64,000 bases of DNA from Oceanobacillus polygoni (lineage in GTDB: Bacteria > Bacillota > Bacilli > Bacillales > Amphibacillaceae): contig NZ_PIJY01000033.1 in NCBI RefSeq assembly GCF_008304605.1, positions 1 to 64,000 of the forward strand, given 5' to 3'. The position numbers and the translations under genes are program-made. The notes beneath the pieces were generated by a model, which worked only from the letters and a program-made list of their open reading frames with translations, was not told the DNA's origin and ran no database searches. Of this stretch, positions 51,533-60,675 are shown one piece after another (positions within the stretch are counted from its first letter, which is position 1; each line of letters begins with the position of its first letter).

Positions 51533-52129
51533 CTATAAATCTCTTCTACCCTCTAAAGCCTTCGATAATGTCACTTCATCTGCATATTCTAAATCGCCGC
51601 CAACAGGTAAACCATGTGCGATTCGAGTCGTGCGAATACCTGATGGTTTAACAAGGCGCGAAATATACATTGCAGTTGCTTCCCCTTCGATGTTTGGGTT
51701 CGTTGCTAGGATGATTTCCTTTACTTCCTCATCCTTCAATCGATTGATTAAATCAGGGACATTAATATCTTCTGGTCCAATTCCATCCATTGGTGAAATT
51801 GCGCCATGAAGAACATGGTATTTTCCGTGGAATTCCTTCATTTTTTCCATTGCGATGACATCCTTTGGATCTTGAACGACACAAATAATCGAATTATCCC
51901 GTGACGTATCCGAACATATCGCGCATGGGTCCCGGTCGGTAATATGTCCACAAATGGTACAATGGGAAAGTTCTCTTTTGGCATTCACTAATGCATTTGC
52001 AAAGTTAAGCACATCATCATCTTTCATATTCAAAACAAAAAATGCCAGACGGACAGCTGTTTTTGGTCCAATGCCCGGCAATTTTGTAAAACTGTCAATT
52101 AACTTCGATATTGGTTCTGGATAATACAT
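51533..52129 (-). CDS. recR: Recombination mediator RecR
   Basis: A 198-residue protein: helix-hairpin-helix ([14 protein letters not shown], about 16-30), a C4 zinc finger ([16 protein letters not shown]), then a TOPRIM domain ([28 protein letters not shown]). Works with RecF and RecO to load RecA on gaps. It follows ybaB in the conserved dnaX-ybaB-recR set. Confidence 0.96.
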   Translation of the reverse strand: MYYPEPISKLIDSFTKLPGIGPKTAVRLAFFVLNMKDDDVLNFANALVNAKRELSHCTICGHITDRDPCAICSDTSRDNSIICVVQDPKDVIAMEKMKEFHGKYHVLHGAISPMDGIGPEDINVPDLINRLKDEEVKEIILATNPNIEGEATAMYISRLVKPSGIRTTRIAHGLPVGGDLEYADEVTLSKALEGRRDL

Positions 52130-52153
52130 TAAGCCTGCCTCCTAAACGAAAAC

Positions 52154-52183
52154 ATAAGCACCCGCTTCAAACCGGGTGCTTAT
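52154..52183. other. Hairpin in the ybaB-recR gap
   Basis: ATAAGCACCCG and CGGGTGCTTAT form a perfect 11 bp stem with an eight-base loop, 25 bases before the recR start. The T-poor tail (GTTTTCGTTT) makes it a weak terminator or attenuator within the dnaX-ybaB-recR transcript. Confidence 0.5.
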
Positions 52184-52220
52184 ACTTGGCATGGTGATCC
52201 CCTGCCGTTTTGTCCTTCAA

Positions 52221-52535
52221 TTAAAACATGCCAGGCATGTTTAAGCCTTTTGTGAACTGTCCCATTGTTTGGTTTGTTTTATCATCAATTTGTTTCAATA
52301 CATCGTTTGTTGCCGCAATGATAAGGTCCTGTAGCATTTCGATATCATCTGGATCTACAACTTCTTCTTTAATGGCAATATCCGTAATTTCCTTTTTCCC
52401 GTTTGCCGTAATGGTAACCATTCCACCACCAGCTGATGCCTCAAAAGACATTTCATGCAGTTCGTCCTGTGCCTGCATCATTTTCTTTTGCATTTTTTGC
52501 ATTTGCTTCATCATATTGTTCATATTTCCCTTCAT
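52221..52535 (-). CDS. yaaK: Nucleoid-associated protein YbaB/EbfC family
   Basis: A 104-residue protein with a methionine/glutamine-rich first helix ([20 protein letters not shown]), then [15 protein letters not shown] and [12 protein letters not shown], as in YbaB dimers that bind DNA. AAAGGAGG precedes the ATG. In the dnaX-recR operon as in most bacteria. Confidence 0.93.
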   Translation of the reverse strand: MKGNMNNMMKQMQKMQKKMMQAQDELHEMSFEASAGGGMVTITANGKKEITDIAIKEEVVDPDDIEMLQDLIIAATNDVLKQIDDKTNQTMGQFTKGLNMPGMF

Positions 52536-52570
52536 GGAAAATACCTCCTTTAATTTAATTATTTGTTGTT

Positions 52571-54253
52571 TTAATCATGTATTTCCAGTAATTCATCTCC
52601 AAAGAGCTTCCTAGCTTCATCTACTAGTGGGTCTCCTTGTTCTTCATCCTTTGGTTTATCTTGTTTGCTTATATATTCCGTACGGAGCTGTGTCCACTCA
52701 TTATCTGGGATTGGGATAATCGTTAATTGCTTATCCATCACACTCGCAAGTACGGATTCAACTGTCTCCCGATTATCTAAAAATAAGGAGCAGTGGATTT
52801 CATATTTAAAGGCGACAACGAGTGTATCTGTGGAAGCAGCTGCAGGTTTACTATCCTGGATCGTTGCATGTGCAGGTGCATTCGCCTGCTTTAGCTTACT
52901 TAAAAAGTTAGCCCACTGTGAATGCACTTGTTTTAATGCAGGCTTTTCTGCTTTACCAAGCACATCACGAATCCGCTCAAACGGAATTTTATAGCTGTTT
53001 TTCGATGCTCTTGTAGGCTGTCTTCTTTTTTCAGCTGCAGCTGGAGCTTGATTCGTCTGAGCTGGCTGCTGTTTCAAGTTGGTCAGCTCTTTTTCCAATT
53101 GCGTCATTTTGTTCATCAGTTTTGTTACTGCCTCGGAATCAACATCAGCTTCAGTAGACTCCTGTGCATGATAACGATTGGTAATCGTTAGTATCGCAAT
53201 TTCGATAAAAACCTTTGGACTATTCGTCCATTTAATCTCTTGCTGACACTGATTCAGTTGGATAATCGCATCTTGAATCCACTGCGTTGATACAGAATCA
53301 GTAAGCGCATGAAAGTTGTCATCCACTCTGGCACGCTCCAGTAAGCCTTCCAAAGTTGGAGCACTTTTGAACAGTAACAAATCACGCATAAAATAAATGA
53401 GATCATATACAAATCGTCCCGGATCTTTCCCGCGTTGAATCAGATTATCCAAAAGCTGCAGTGCCTGCTCCACATCTTTTTCATGCATAGCTTTGACAAT
53501 ATCAGTTAAAACTTTTTGAGATACGCCACCTGTTACAGCCAGGACATCATCGAGTTCTACTTGATCCTCACTATAGGAAATTGCTTGATCGAGGATACTC
53601 AGCGCATCACGCATTCCGCCTTCAGCTGCCAATGCAACAGTATCCAATGCTTCGCTGGTAACAGATATATTCTCTGCTTCCATAATTGCTTGCATACGAT
53701 CTACAATTGCTTTATTGGATATCGGTTTGAAGTCGAATCGCTGACACCTAGAAATGATCGTTAATGGAATTTTATGTGGTTCGGTCGTTGCCAAAATGAA
53801 GACGACATGCTTTGGTGGTTCTTCCAATGTTTTCAGTAATGCGTTAAATGCATTGATGGAAATCATGTGCACCTCATCAATGATGTACACTTTATATGGT
53901 ACTGCACTTGAAGCATATTTCACTTTGTCTCGGATTTCACGAATATCATCGACACTCGTATTGGATGCAGCATCAATCTCAATGACATCTGAAATCGACC
54001 CATCCAAAATGCCACGACATGCATCACATTCATTACATGGTTCCTTGACTGGTGCATGCTCACAGTTGATTGTTTGGGCAAATATTTTGGCAGCACTCGT
54101 TTTCCCTGTCCCTCTAGGCCCAGAGAATAAATAAGCATGCGAAAATTTTTCCTGTACAATCGCATTCTGCAGTGTTCTCGTAATATGTGTTTGTCCTACG
54201 ACGTCCTCAAAGGTTCTTGGACGCCAAACGCGGTATAAAGCTTGATAGCTCAT
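52571..54253 (-). CDS. dnaX: DNA polymerase III subunits gamma and tau
   Basis: The 560-residue clamp-loader ATPase has Walker [10 protein letters not shown] (about 45-53), zinc module [16 protein letters not shown], Walker B YIIDEVHM, the SRC motif ([10 protein letters not shown]), then a proline/glutamine-rich linker (about 395-420) and the tau C-terminal domain. It heads dnaX-ybaB-recR. GAGGGG precedes the ATG. Confidence 0.96.
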   Translation of the reverse strand: MSYQALYRVWRPRTFEDVVGQTHITRTLQNAIVQEKFSHAYLFSGPRGTGKTSAAKIFAQTINCEHAPVKEPCNECDACRGILDGSISDVIEIDAASNTSVDDIREIRDKVKYASSAVPYKVYIIDEVHMISINAFNALLKTLEEPPKHVVFILATTEPHKIPLTIISRCQRFDFKPISNKAIVDRMQAIMEAENISVTSEALDTVALAAEGGMRDALSILDQAISYSEDQVELDDVLAVTGGVSQKVLTDIVKAMHEKDVEQALQLLDNLIQRGKDPGRFVYDLIYFMRDLLLFKSAPTLEGLLERARVDDNFHALTDSVSTQWIQDAIIQLNQCQQEIKWTNSPKVFIEIAILTITNRYHAQESTEADVDSEAVTKLMNKMTQLEKELTNLKQQPAQTNQAPAAAEKRRQPTRASKNSYKIPFERIRDVLGKAEKPALKQVHSQWANFLSKLKQANAPAHATIQDSKPAAASTDTLVVAFKYEIHCSLFLDNRETVESVLASVMDKQLTIIPIPDNEWTQLRTEYISKQDKPKDEEQGDPLVDEARKLFGDELLEIHD

Positions 54254-54284
54254 AATACAGATTCCCCTCTATGATCTATTTCTA

Positions 54285-54314
54285 ATTATACCCGATTTTA
54301 GGGGTGAATGTGAA
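54285..54314 (-). promoter_or_regulatory. dnaX promoter (sigma-A)
   Basis: TTCACA (54309-54314), 18 bases, TATAAT (54285-54290) on the minus strand, about 32 bases before the dnaX ATG. Confidence 0.55.
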
Positions 54315-54411
54315 CCAAAACAGGGTTAAATATATTTTTTATAACATTCATCTGGAGTTACTGCCACATTTCGTTTATAGGTGGAAGAGGATTCTTTTAT
54401 TCTGTGGGACT

Positions 54412-54450
54412 AAAAACCAGGATGGCATATCGTCAGCCACCCTGGTTTTA
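54412..54450 (-). terminator. Terminator of the thiamine-salvage operon
   Basis: On the minus strand AAAACCAGGGTGGC pairs with GCCATCCTGGTTTT (one G-U) and is followed by a T. It lies between tenA and dnaX. Confidence 0.85.
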
Positions 54451-54456
54451 AAAATT

Positions 54457-55146
54457 TTAAACAGATGTCGAATTCATTGCTTTTTCCGAAAGCCATGTTT
54501 CAAACGTATAGGACATCTCCCAAAATGCGAGTTCATATTCTTTCGCAAGAATAAACTGGTCTTTGATTTTCTCTTTTTCTGTTTCACTTGCCTTTTCCGC
54601 TAATCCATCGAGCAGGTCAATCATTTCCTGTGTGGACTCTTGGAACCACTCACTACCATACGTGTTCAGCCAGTTTTGGTAAATTTCTTCTTTCGGTTTT
54701 GCGTCCTTGTAGGTCAAACCAATATCAGCATATAACCAGTAACATGGCAGCATTGCGGCTACAATCTGGGCCAGGCTACCAGACAACGACGCCCGATACA
54801 GATGCGACGTATACGCATAGGCAGTCGGTGCAGGCTTAAAATTCTCAATTTCTTCATTGGTAATCTTTAAAGTTTCTGCATGCTCTTTATGAACGGTTAG
54901 CTCTGCTTCTGCTGTTTTCTTTGCTTTTTCAGCCAGGTTAGCAGCAACATGAAAATCATCCGAATGGGCAGCCGCAAAAGCATGCACCTTGCCGTAATGC
55001 TTCAAATAATAGATATCTTGTAAAATATAATTTTTGAATGTTTCCAGTGGCAAATCACCACTTACAATCCCCTGTACAAACGGATGATTTAGACTTAATT
55101 CCCAACTTTGCTTCGTTGCCTCTCGTAATGACTCTGAAAAACGCAT
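54457..55146 (-). CDS. tenA: Thiaminase II / aminopyrimidine aminohydrolase TenA
   Basis: A 229-residue all-helical protein: HPFVQGIVSGDLPLETFKNY, the active-site cysteine in MLPCYWLY, and acidic residues in WEMSYTFE near the end. In Bacillus TenA hydrolyses formyl-aminopyrimidine and related thiamine breakdown products to the pyrimidine HMP for salvage. Third gene of the TPP-riboswitch operon, after thiM and the Lin0512 gene. Confidence 0.95.
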   Translation of the reverse strand: MRFSESLREATKQSWELSLNHPFVQGIVSGDLPLETFKNYILQDIYYLKHYGKVHAFAAAHSDDFHVAANLAEKAKKTAEAELTVHKEHAETLKITNEEIENFKPAPTAYAYTSHLYRASLSGSLAQIVAAMLPCYWLYADIGLTYKDAKPKEEIYQNWLNTYGSEWFQESTQEMIDLLDGLAEKASETEKEKIKDQFILAKEYELAFWEMSYTFETWLSEKAMNSTSV

Positions 55147-55171
55147 GGAAAATTCCTCCCCCTAATTTTAT

Positions 55172-55531
55172 TTAATATCCGACTTCCACTACAGCGTTAA
55201 CAATATACATCAAATCGTTTTTATCCTGCTGATCTTCAAGTAAAATCCCACTGGTGGTTGCCATGCCACCGGGCAATACCTCAACAGTGACTGTGCCATA
55301 AGGAATTAACTGTTTTATTCTGTTTTGATCTAATTTTTCAAGATCCAATGGGATACCAAGTTTTACATGTACCTTCATCTTATCTAAGTCACCATCTGGT
55401 AGAATTTTCTTCATACCTGGCATGGAATTGGTATGGATTGCATGCATCACCGCTCGTTCTGATGCAATATTCACATCTTGTCCATGCACATCTATTCCTG
55501 TGCCTGTCTCAATAAAAAGAAGATTTTCCAT
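55172..55531 (-). CDS. Lin0512-family protein of unknown function
   Basis: A 119-residue protein whose N-terminus ETGTGIDVHGQD contains GxGxDxHG, the invariant motif of the uncharacterised Lin0512 family (TIGR02058, from memory noted in Firmicutes including Oceanobacillus, in cyanobacteria and plants). Further features: VMHAIHTNSMPGMKKILPDG, a short beta-rich C-terminal half, no membrane segment. It starts at ATG 55531, eight bases after AAGGAGG; a longer frame is unlikely. Lies 33 bases after thiM and 25 before tenA under the TPP riboswitch, so a role in thiazole or pyrimidine salvage is inferred, not shown. Confidence 0.8.
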   Translation of the reverse strand: MENLLFIETGTGIDVHGQDVNIASERAVMHAIHTNSMPGMKKILPDGDLDKMKVHVKLGIPLDLEKLDQNRIKQLIPYGTVTVEVLPGGMATTSGILLEDQQDKNDLMYIVNAVVEVGY

Positions 55532-55564
55532 TGTCTTTACCTCCTTCCACAATGAACTATTCCC

Positions 55565-56344
55565 CTATAATTCTTGAACCTGTTTGTATTTTTCTACTTT
55601 TTCATCCGTCAGAAAATACAACGCATCGAGTAATGCTGGAATAAATGTTCCAGGTCCCGCTGCTTTTTCCATTGCTAATTCTGCTGCAATTCCATAACTT
55701 GTCACTGCATATATACCTGCTTCATAAAAATCATCAACGACACTTACAAAAGGTCCGACAAATGATGAAAGTAAACATCCACTTGCCGTAATATTTTGTA
55801 GCATTTCATGACCATTTTTACACAACGCTATTCGCTCGCCATCGGTCACGACGTCTACTTCACCAGTTGAAATGACAACCGTATCGTATTTTTTAGCTAC
55901 CGTTTTTGCGATTTCTGGATCATTTTCTTGAATAATGGAATCCGGTCCCTTTGCTTCGTCCAGTGTACCAGCCAACACAGCTATTTCCCCAGCATTAGCA
56001 CGTATTGCCGCAAGCTTTACCGTTGTAAGTATTTCATTAATTATGTTCGTCCGAAAATCTGTCCCTCCAACTGCAATGGGGTCAAGAATAACCGGAATCC
56101 CATTCTCGTTTGCTGCCTTTCCAGCCTTTAACATTGCTTCTCCGCGGTCCTCCGTTAATGTCCCAAGATTCAGCACTACTGCGTCGGCAATTTCTCCGTA
56201 GTCTTTTGCTTCTCTAGGCGTATGGGACATTGCAGGAGACGCGCCAATTGCGATTAGACCATTAGCAGCAAAATTACTCGCAACTTCATTGGTAATATTA
56301 AAAATAAACGGCTTGTCTTCTTTAATTTTTGCAATAACACCCAT
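55565..56344 (-). CDS. thiM: Hydroxyethylthiazole kinase
   Basis: Phosphorylates the thiazole alcohol for reuse in thiamine synthesis. The 259-residue ribokinase-like protein has FIFNITNEVASNFAANGLIA, IGASPAMS, VVLNLGTL, VILDPIAVGGTDFRT and the catalytic NITASGC region (anion hole GC). ATG at 56344 has AGGAGA seven bases upstream. First gene after the TPP riboswitch. Confidence 0.94.
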   Translation of the reverse strand: MGVIAKIKEDKPFIFNITNEVASNFAANGLIAIGASPAMSHTPREAKDYGEIADAVVLNLGTLTEDRGEAMLKAGKAANENGIPVILDPIAVGGTDFRTNIINEILTTVKLAAIRANAGEIAVLAGTLDEAKGPDSIIQENDPEIAKTVAKKYDTVVISTGEVDVVTDGERIALCKNGHEMLQNITASGCLLSSFVGPFVSVVDDFYEAGIYAVTSYGIAAELAMEKAAGPGTFIPALLDALYFLTDEKVEKYKQVQEL

Positions 56345-56381
56345 CAAAACATCTCCTCTCTATAAATTTAGAATGAAGAAT

Positions 56382-56409
56382 AAAAAAACCACCCCGAAAT
56401 GGAGTGGTT
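56382..56409 (-). terminator. TPP riboswitch expression platform terminator
   Basis: On the minus strand AACCACTCC pairs with GGGGTGGTT around ATTTC, followed by seven T, between the aptamer and thiM. The arm AACCACT is complementary to the AGTGG of the aptamer's last strand, so an alternative antiterminator pairing is possible. Confidence 0.8.
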
Positions 56410-56442
56410 GTATATACAGCTACAAAATAGGTATACGTCGCC

Positions 56443-56532
56443 AACTCCACTTTCCTACGCTGGTACTAACCAGTTCAGGTTCAAAGGGATCAAGAAATGA
56501 ATCTTATCTCAGCCAAATGGCACCCCTAGTGG
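56443..56532 (-). promoter_or_regulatory. TPP (thi-box) riboswitch
   Basis: The minus strand reads CCACTAGGGGTGCC, then GGCTGAGATAAG, CCCTTTGAACCTGAACTGG, TTAGTACCAGCGTAGG and AAGTGGA: all conserved blocks of the thi-box aptamer in order. It should turn off the thiM operon when thiamine pyrophosphate is high. Confidence 0.93.
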
Positions 56533-56673
56533 ATTTTTTATTTATTCTATCTATATGTTATTTCATTTTTTCGTAAAAGTAAAATTATTCATACGAAAAA
56601 ATATTTAAAACCCAGCTCTTATCCATATGACATGCAGATTTAGATAGATTTATGACATTTTTCTAGCTACGTT

Positions 56674-56718
56674 AAAAAACACTCTTTTAAACGCTGTGAA
56701 GCGTTTAAAAGAGTGTTT
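56674..56718 (-). terminator. SRP RNA terminator
   Basis: A 19 bp perfect stem (AAACACTCTTTTAAACGCT and complement) around four bases, followed by TTT on the minus strand. Confidence 0.85.
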
Positions 56719-56727
56719 GATTGCATT

Positions 56728-57000
56728 ATGTAGCCGTGCACCCACTTTCGATGTGACGACCCTATGCGTTACTTAAGTTCATGGCTCGGCCTAGGCTTCC
56801 CCACGGCACACAGAAAATTCCACTTACTGCTGCTTCCTTCCGGACCTGACAGGGTTCATGGGTTCCTGTTGCGTAGGACCCGGGCGTCAACACCACTCCC
56901 TTAAGGCAGACCATAAAATTGCCACACCTAGAGTGGGAATTCAGCCTCGCTATAGCGGATTGCGAGTACAGGGCACCGCTACCTCCCCACCTAGCACGGT
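56728..57000 (-). ncRNA. ffs: Signal recognition particle RNA (large Bacillus type, scRNA)
   Basis: The minus strand begins near CCGTGCTAGGTGGGGAGG and ends near GGTGCACGGCTA, whose GTGCACGG/CCGTGC termini pair. The conserved SRP domain with GTCCGGAAGGAAGCAGCAGT lies at about 56827-56846. Length (about 273) agrees with the 271-base B. subtilis RNA that also has the Alu domain. It directs membrane proteins with Ffh. Exact ends need mapping; both strands share the region with no gene. Confidence 0.92.
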
Positions 57001-57007
57001 ATTTACC

Positions 57008-57036
57008 ATTATAACGACATAAACGACAAAATGCAA
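57008..57036 (-). promoter_or_regulatory. SRP RNA promoter (sigma-A)
   Basis: TTGCAT (57031-57036), 17 bases, TATAAT (57008-57013) on the minus strand, putting the start of transcription at about 57001. Confidence 0.7.
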
Positions 57037-57056
57037 TGGAAAATACCGGTTATCGA

Positions 57057-57518
57057 CTATTTTTTCCTTTTACGAATCGCTCGAAAGAAATCTGTTAGTA
57101 ATGCAGCACACTCTGTTTGTAAAACACCTGACGTTAATTCAACTTGATGATTAAAGCGTGGTTCATTCAGTAAATTCATTAATGTACCCGCACAGCCTGC
57201 CTTCGGGTCAGTTGCTCCGTATACAACACGTTTTATTCGTGATTGGACAATAGCACCTGCACACATCGGACATGGCTCTAATGTAACGTAGAGCGTACAA
57301 TCCTCTAGTCGCCAGCTTCCAATCTTTTCATTTGCTTCTTGGATGGCAACGAGTTCAGCATGGGATAGTGTCGTTTGCGAAGATTCCCGCAAGTTATAGC
57401 CCTTTGCAATGATTTCATCGTTATATACAATAACGGCACCAATTGGAACCTCATTTAACGTTAAAGCTTTTTGGGCTTCTCCAATTGCCGCTTCCATAAA
57501 TTTTTCATCATTCATCAT
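57057..57518 (-). CDS. tadA: tRNA-specific adenosine deaminase
   Basis: Makes inosine at position 34 of tRNA-Arg. The 153-residue zinc deaminase has HAE (53-55) and PCPMC (82-86, C83 and C86), and KRVVYGATDPKAGCAG. Two ATGs occur in tandem; the exact start is uncertain by one codon and its SD is weak. Divergent from the isochorismatase-like gene. Confidence 0.95.
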   Translation of the reverse strand: MMNDEKFMEAAIGEAQKALTLNEVPIGAVIVYNDEIIAKGYNLRESSQTTLSHAELVAIQEANEKIGSWRLEDCTLYVTLEPCPMCAGAIVQSRIKRVVYGATDPKAGCAGTLMNLLNEPRFNHQVELTSGVLQTECAALLTDFFRAIRKRKK

Positions 57519-57603
57519 ATCACAACACTTTATTTTAGAGTTTGAACAAAACGGAAAGAGGAAATAATACTAATTAGTCTATATTGAAAAAAGGAGACTG
57601 CAA

Positions 57604-58137
57604 ATGGATACATCTCTGGATAACACGGTCGTATTATTTATCGATATTATCAACGATTTTGACTTTGATGGCGGTGACGATTTATACCGAAATACAAAAG
57701 CAATTTTGCCTAACCTCATCAAGTTAAAGAAATTTGCTAAAGAGCACGATCTTCCAACTATTTATGTTAATGATCATTACGGATTATGGCAAGCGGATTT
57801 CCATAAAATTATTGCTAACTGTAAAAATGATCGGAGTAAGGAAATCATCGAAGCACTCGCTCCAGAAGATGATGATTACTTCCTGATTAAACCACAGCAC
57901 TCTGCCTTTTTCCAGACACCTCTTCAATCCTTACTTACAGATTTGAATAGAAGTCATCTTATAATGGCGGGGATAGCTGGTGACATTTGTATACTTTTTA
58001 CTGCCAAAGATGCGTATATGTATCAACTCGGAATGCATGTCCCAGCAAACTGCATGGCTTCAGAAACAAAAGAGAACAATGACTATGCATTATATTTAAT
58101 ACGTTCTGTTATGAAAGCGAATATTGATCCAGTTTAA
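57604..58137 (+). CDS. yaaI: Isochorismatase-like cysteine hydrolase (YaaI type)
   Basis: A 177-residue cysteine hydrolase: catalytic aspartate in VLFIDIINDF (D14), lysine in FLIKPQHSAF and cysteine in AGIAGDICI, each in the usual order. Members include nicotinamidases and isochorismatases, but the substrate here is unknown. AAAAGGAG precedes the ATG. It sits beside sleL and tadA as yaaI does in B. subtilis. Confidence 0.86.
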   Translation: MDTSLDNTVVLFIDIINDFDFDGGDDLYRNTKAILPNLIKLKKFAKEHDLPTIYVNDHYGLWQADFHKIIANCKNDRSKEIIEALAPEDDDYFLIKPQHSAFFQTPLQSLLTDLNRSHLIMAGIAGDICILFTAKDAYMYQLGMHVPANCMASETKENNDYALYLIRSVMKANIDPV

Positions 58138-58201
58138 GTCATATAGCTGACCTCCTTCACATAAGTTGAAATGAGAAACTGTTTTGAAGGAGGAAGTATT
58201 T

Positions 58202-59491
58202 TTGCAAATTCATGTTGTAACAGAAGGAGATACATTAGCGTCTATCGCTAATACATACAATACAACTGCTGTCGCCATTACGAATGCCAATGAATTAGAT
58301 GCTCCTGATGAGCTCGTCATCGGGCAAGCACTCGTCATTCCAATCATTGGTCAGTTTTACTTTGTCCAATCAGGAGATAGTCTCTATTCCATTGCGAATC
58401 GGTTTGGGATGAGCTATCAAGAATTAGCAGCAATTAATAATATTTCACCTGAGATGACACTTCCAGTTGGGTTGCGACTTTATATTCCACCCGCAGCTAA
58501 ACGTGAAATTACATCATATGCCTATATTGAACCATTTGGGGATACTGTTTCAGAAACCTTGGAAAATGCTGCCGCAAAAAATTCTCCTTATTTAACTTAC
58601 CTTGCGTTATTTAGCTACCGGGTGAATCGAGATGGTTCTTTGACTGCGCCCCCAATCGGAAATCTCAGGGAAATTGCTGCAAACGCAGATACTGCGATGG
58701 CGATGGTTGTGACAAATCTAGAAGGTCCCGGATTTAGCGACGAGCTCGGTCATATCATTCTAACCGTTCAAGCAGTTCAAAATACGCTATTGGATACCAT
58801 CGTCAATACGGCACAGGCGGAAGGCTTTACCGATATCCACTTTGACTTTGAATTTCTACCATCTGACGATCGAGAAGCATATAATGCTTTTCTGCGTAAA
58901 GCAAAGGAGAGATTTTCCCAAGAAGGCTTACTGCTATCCACCGCTCTTGCACCGAAAACAAGCGATGAGCAAGTGGGGCAATGGTATGAAGCACATGATT
59001 ACGCTGCCCATGGTGAAATAGTCGATTTCGTTGTATTAATGACCTATGAATGGGGCTATAGCTACGGTCCTCCTATGGCTGTTTCACCAATTAACCAAGT
59101 TCGAAATGTCGTTGATTACGCCCTAACGGTTATTCCCGCGGATAAAATTTTATTAGGTCAAAACTTATATGGATACGATTGGACATTACCGTTTGTTGAG
59201 GGAGGAGCAGCCGCACGTGCCGTAAGCCCACAGCAAGCCATTGCAATTGCCAGGGAACATAATGTCCCAATTCAATTTGATCCAGTAGCACAGGCACCAT
59301 TTTTCACCTATACAGATGCAGATGGAAATGAGCATGAAGTATGGTTCGAAGATGCAAGATCGATTCAGGCAAAATTCGACATGATTCGAGAACTCGACCT
59401 ATTAGGAATCGCCTATTGGAAGCTCGGCTTAGCCTTTCCACAAAATTGGCTTTTACTGGATGACCAATTTACAATAACAAAACTAGAATAG
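58202..59491 (+). CDS. sleL: Spore cortex-lytic enzyme SleL (YaaH), N-acetylglucosaminidase
   Basis: A 429-residue protein: two N-terminal LysM domains (VVTEGDTLASIANTY and FVQSGDSLYSIANRFGM, about 1-95) and a GH18 domain with the catalytic HFDFEF motif, MTYEWGYSYG and IAYWKLGL. It cleaves cortex muropeptides during germination in Bacillus. The start is TTG at 58202, eight bases after AAGGAGG; a TTG six codons earlier lies in the SD. No signal peptide, as usual for YaaH. Confidence 0.94.
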   Translation: MQIHVVTEGDTLASIANTYNTTAVAITNANELDAPDELVIGQALVIPIIGQFYFVQSGDSLYSIANRFGMSYQELAAINNISPEMTLPVGLRLYIPPAAKREITSYAYIEPFGDTVSETLENAAAKNSPYLTYLALFSYRVNRDGSLTAPPIGNLREIAANADTAMAMVVTNLEGPGFSDELGHIILTVQAVQNTLLDTIVNTAQAEGFTDIHFDFEFLPSDDREAYNAFLRKAKERFSQEGLLLSTALAPKTSDEQVGQWYEAHDYAAHGEIVDFVVLMTYEWGYSYGPPMAVSPINQVRNVVDYALTVIPADKILLGQNLYGYDWTLPFVEGGAAARAVSPQQAIAIAREHNVPIQFDPVAQAPFFTYTDADGNEHEVWFEDARSIQAKFDMIRELDLLGIAYWKLGLAFPQNWLLLDDQFTITKLE

Positions 59492-59525
59492 GTAATCGAA
59501 TCTACACTTCGGTAAAACCTATACA

Positions 59526-59556
59526 AAGACCGCCTCCATTATTCGGAGGCGGTCTT
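59526..59556. terminator. Bidirectional terminator between sleL and pfpI
   Basis: AAGACCGCCTCC pairs with GGAGGCGGTCTT around seven bases, between convergent genes. The plus side has CTTCTTGTTCTT, the minus side TTTGTAT. Confidence 0.8.
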
Positions 59557-59566
59557 CTTCTTGTTC

Positions 59567-60082
59567 TTATTTCAATAGATTCACGGATTCCCGATTAAAT
59601 GCTGGCAGGTCATCTGGTTGTCTGCTTGTTACAAGCTGGTTTTGACAAACAACAACTTCTTTATCAACAACCTTAGCACCTGCATACTCCATATCAACTT
59701 GAATCGATTTATAGCCTGTTGCATCACGACCCTCTAACGTTTTGGCTGTAATTAACAGCTGTGGTCCGTGGCAAATTGCAAATACAGGCTTTTTCGCATC
59801 CATAAAATGCTTCGCAAATTTTACAAAGCGATCATCCGCCCGTAGAATATCCGGAGAAAAGCCACCAGGAATAAATAATGCATCGAAATCAGCTGGATTG
59901 ACATCATCAATACCATGGTCAACCGTCAGCGTAGTCTCCTTATTTTTCCCTGTTACTTCATTGCCTTTTTCCTTTTCAATCGTAATAACTTCATGTCCTG
60001 CTTCTTTAAAGGCCTCTGCTGGGCTTGTATATTCGACATCTTCAAACATATTTGTGATAACTGTTGCTATTTTTTTACCCAT
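59567..60082 (-). CDS. DJ-1/PfpI-family protein (YfkM/YraA-like stress protein)
   Basis: A 171-residue protein: MGKKIATVITNMFEDVEYTS, ALFIPGGFSPD and the nucleophile elbow FAICHGPQLL (cysteine followed by histidine). Relatives include general stress protein 18 and protein or glyoxal deglycases. The natural substrate is unclear. It is next to nsrR, transcribed in the same direction after 66 bases; a shared transcript is possible. Confidence 0.88.
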   Translation of the reverse strand: MGKKIATVITNMFEDVEYTSPAEAFKEAGHEVITIEKEKGNEVTGKNKETTLTVDHGIDDVNPADFDALFIPGGFSPDILRADDRFVKFAKHFMDAKKPVFAICHGPQLLITAKTLEGRDATGYKSIQVDMEYAGAKVVDKEVVVCQNQLVTSRQPDDLPAFNRESVNLLK

Positions 60083-60148
60083 TGTTTATCCGCTCCTTAT
60101 GATTTGATTCATAAAGAGTCTTCCCATTTAACAGGAATTAAAACATCA

Positions 60149-60586
60149 TCAATGCATGCCCATTAAAGCTCGTAATTCCTCTTCATTCGAAATTAAATCC
60201 TGAACCGTATATTCATCAAGCACTTTAAAAAAAGCATGCAAGGCTTTATTCAGTGCGTGTTTTAATGTACATGCTGGGGTAATCACACAATGGTTTGTTC
60301 CCTTATCAAAGCATTCCAGTAAGTTAAAATCACTTTCGAGACTACGGACAAGTAACCCTACGTTAATCTCAGCTGCTGGCTTTGCCAGACGAATCCCACC
60401 ATTTCTTCCTCTAATCGTTTCCAGTAAGCCCATTTTATTCAATTCAAAGACAATCTTCCCTAAATGATGCTGCGAGATGTTGAAAACCTCTGAGATTTCT
60501 TTAATACTAGCAAGCTCATCATTCGGTTTCGTTCCTGTATAAATTAAAACGCGCAATGCGTAATCGGTATACTTTTTTAATTGCAT
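60149..60586 (-). CDS. nsrR: Rrf2-family nitric oxide sensor NsrR
   Basis: A 145-residue regulator with a winged helix (about 1-60, ALRVLIYTGTKPNDELASIK; ISQHHLGKIVFELN) and three cysteines for a [4Fe-4S] cluster in LECFDKGTNHC and PACTL. In B. subtilis NsrR represses hmp and nitrite genes until NO destroys the cluster. Divergent from hmp, with an NsrR-like box between. GAGGTG precedes the ATG. Confidence 0.92.
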   Translation of the reverse strand: MQLKKYTDYALRVLIYTGTKPNDELASIKEISEVFNISQHHLGKIVFELNKMGLLETIRGRNGGIRLAKPAAEINVGLLVRSLESDFNLLECFDKGTNHCVITPACTLKHALNKALHAFFKVLDEYTVQDLISNEEELRALMGMH

Positions 60587-60643
60587 GATGAATCACCTCG
60601 TTAACCTCTTCACAATATTGTAACACAAAATCGTTTTTCACTA

Positions 60644-60673
60644 TTGATACAGTGCAAATAAAACATCTATAAT
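60644..60673 (+). promoter_or_regulatory. hmp promoter (sigma-A)
   Basis: TTGATA (60644-60649), 18 bases, TATAAT (60668-60673). The NsrR-like palindrome begins three bases after the -10, so a bound repressor would cover the transcription start. Confidence 0.65.
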
Positions 60674-60675
60674 TA

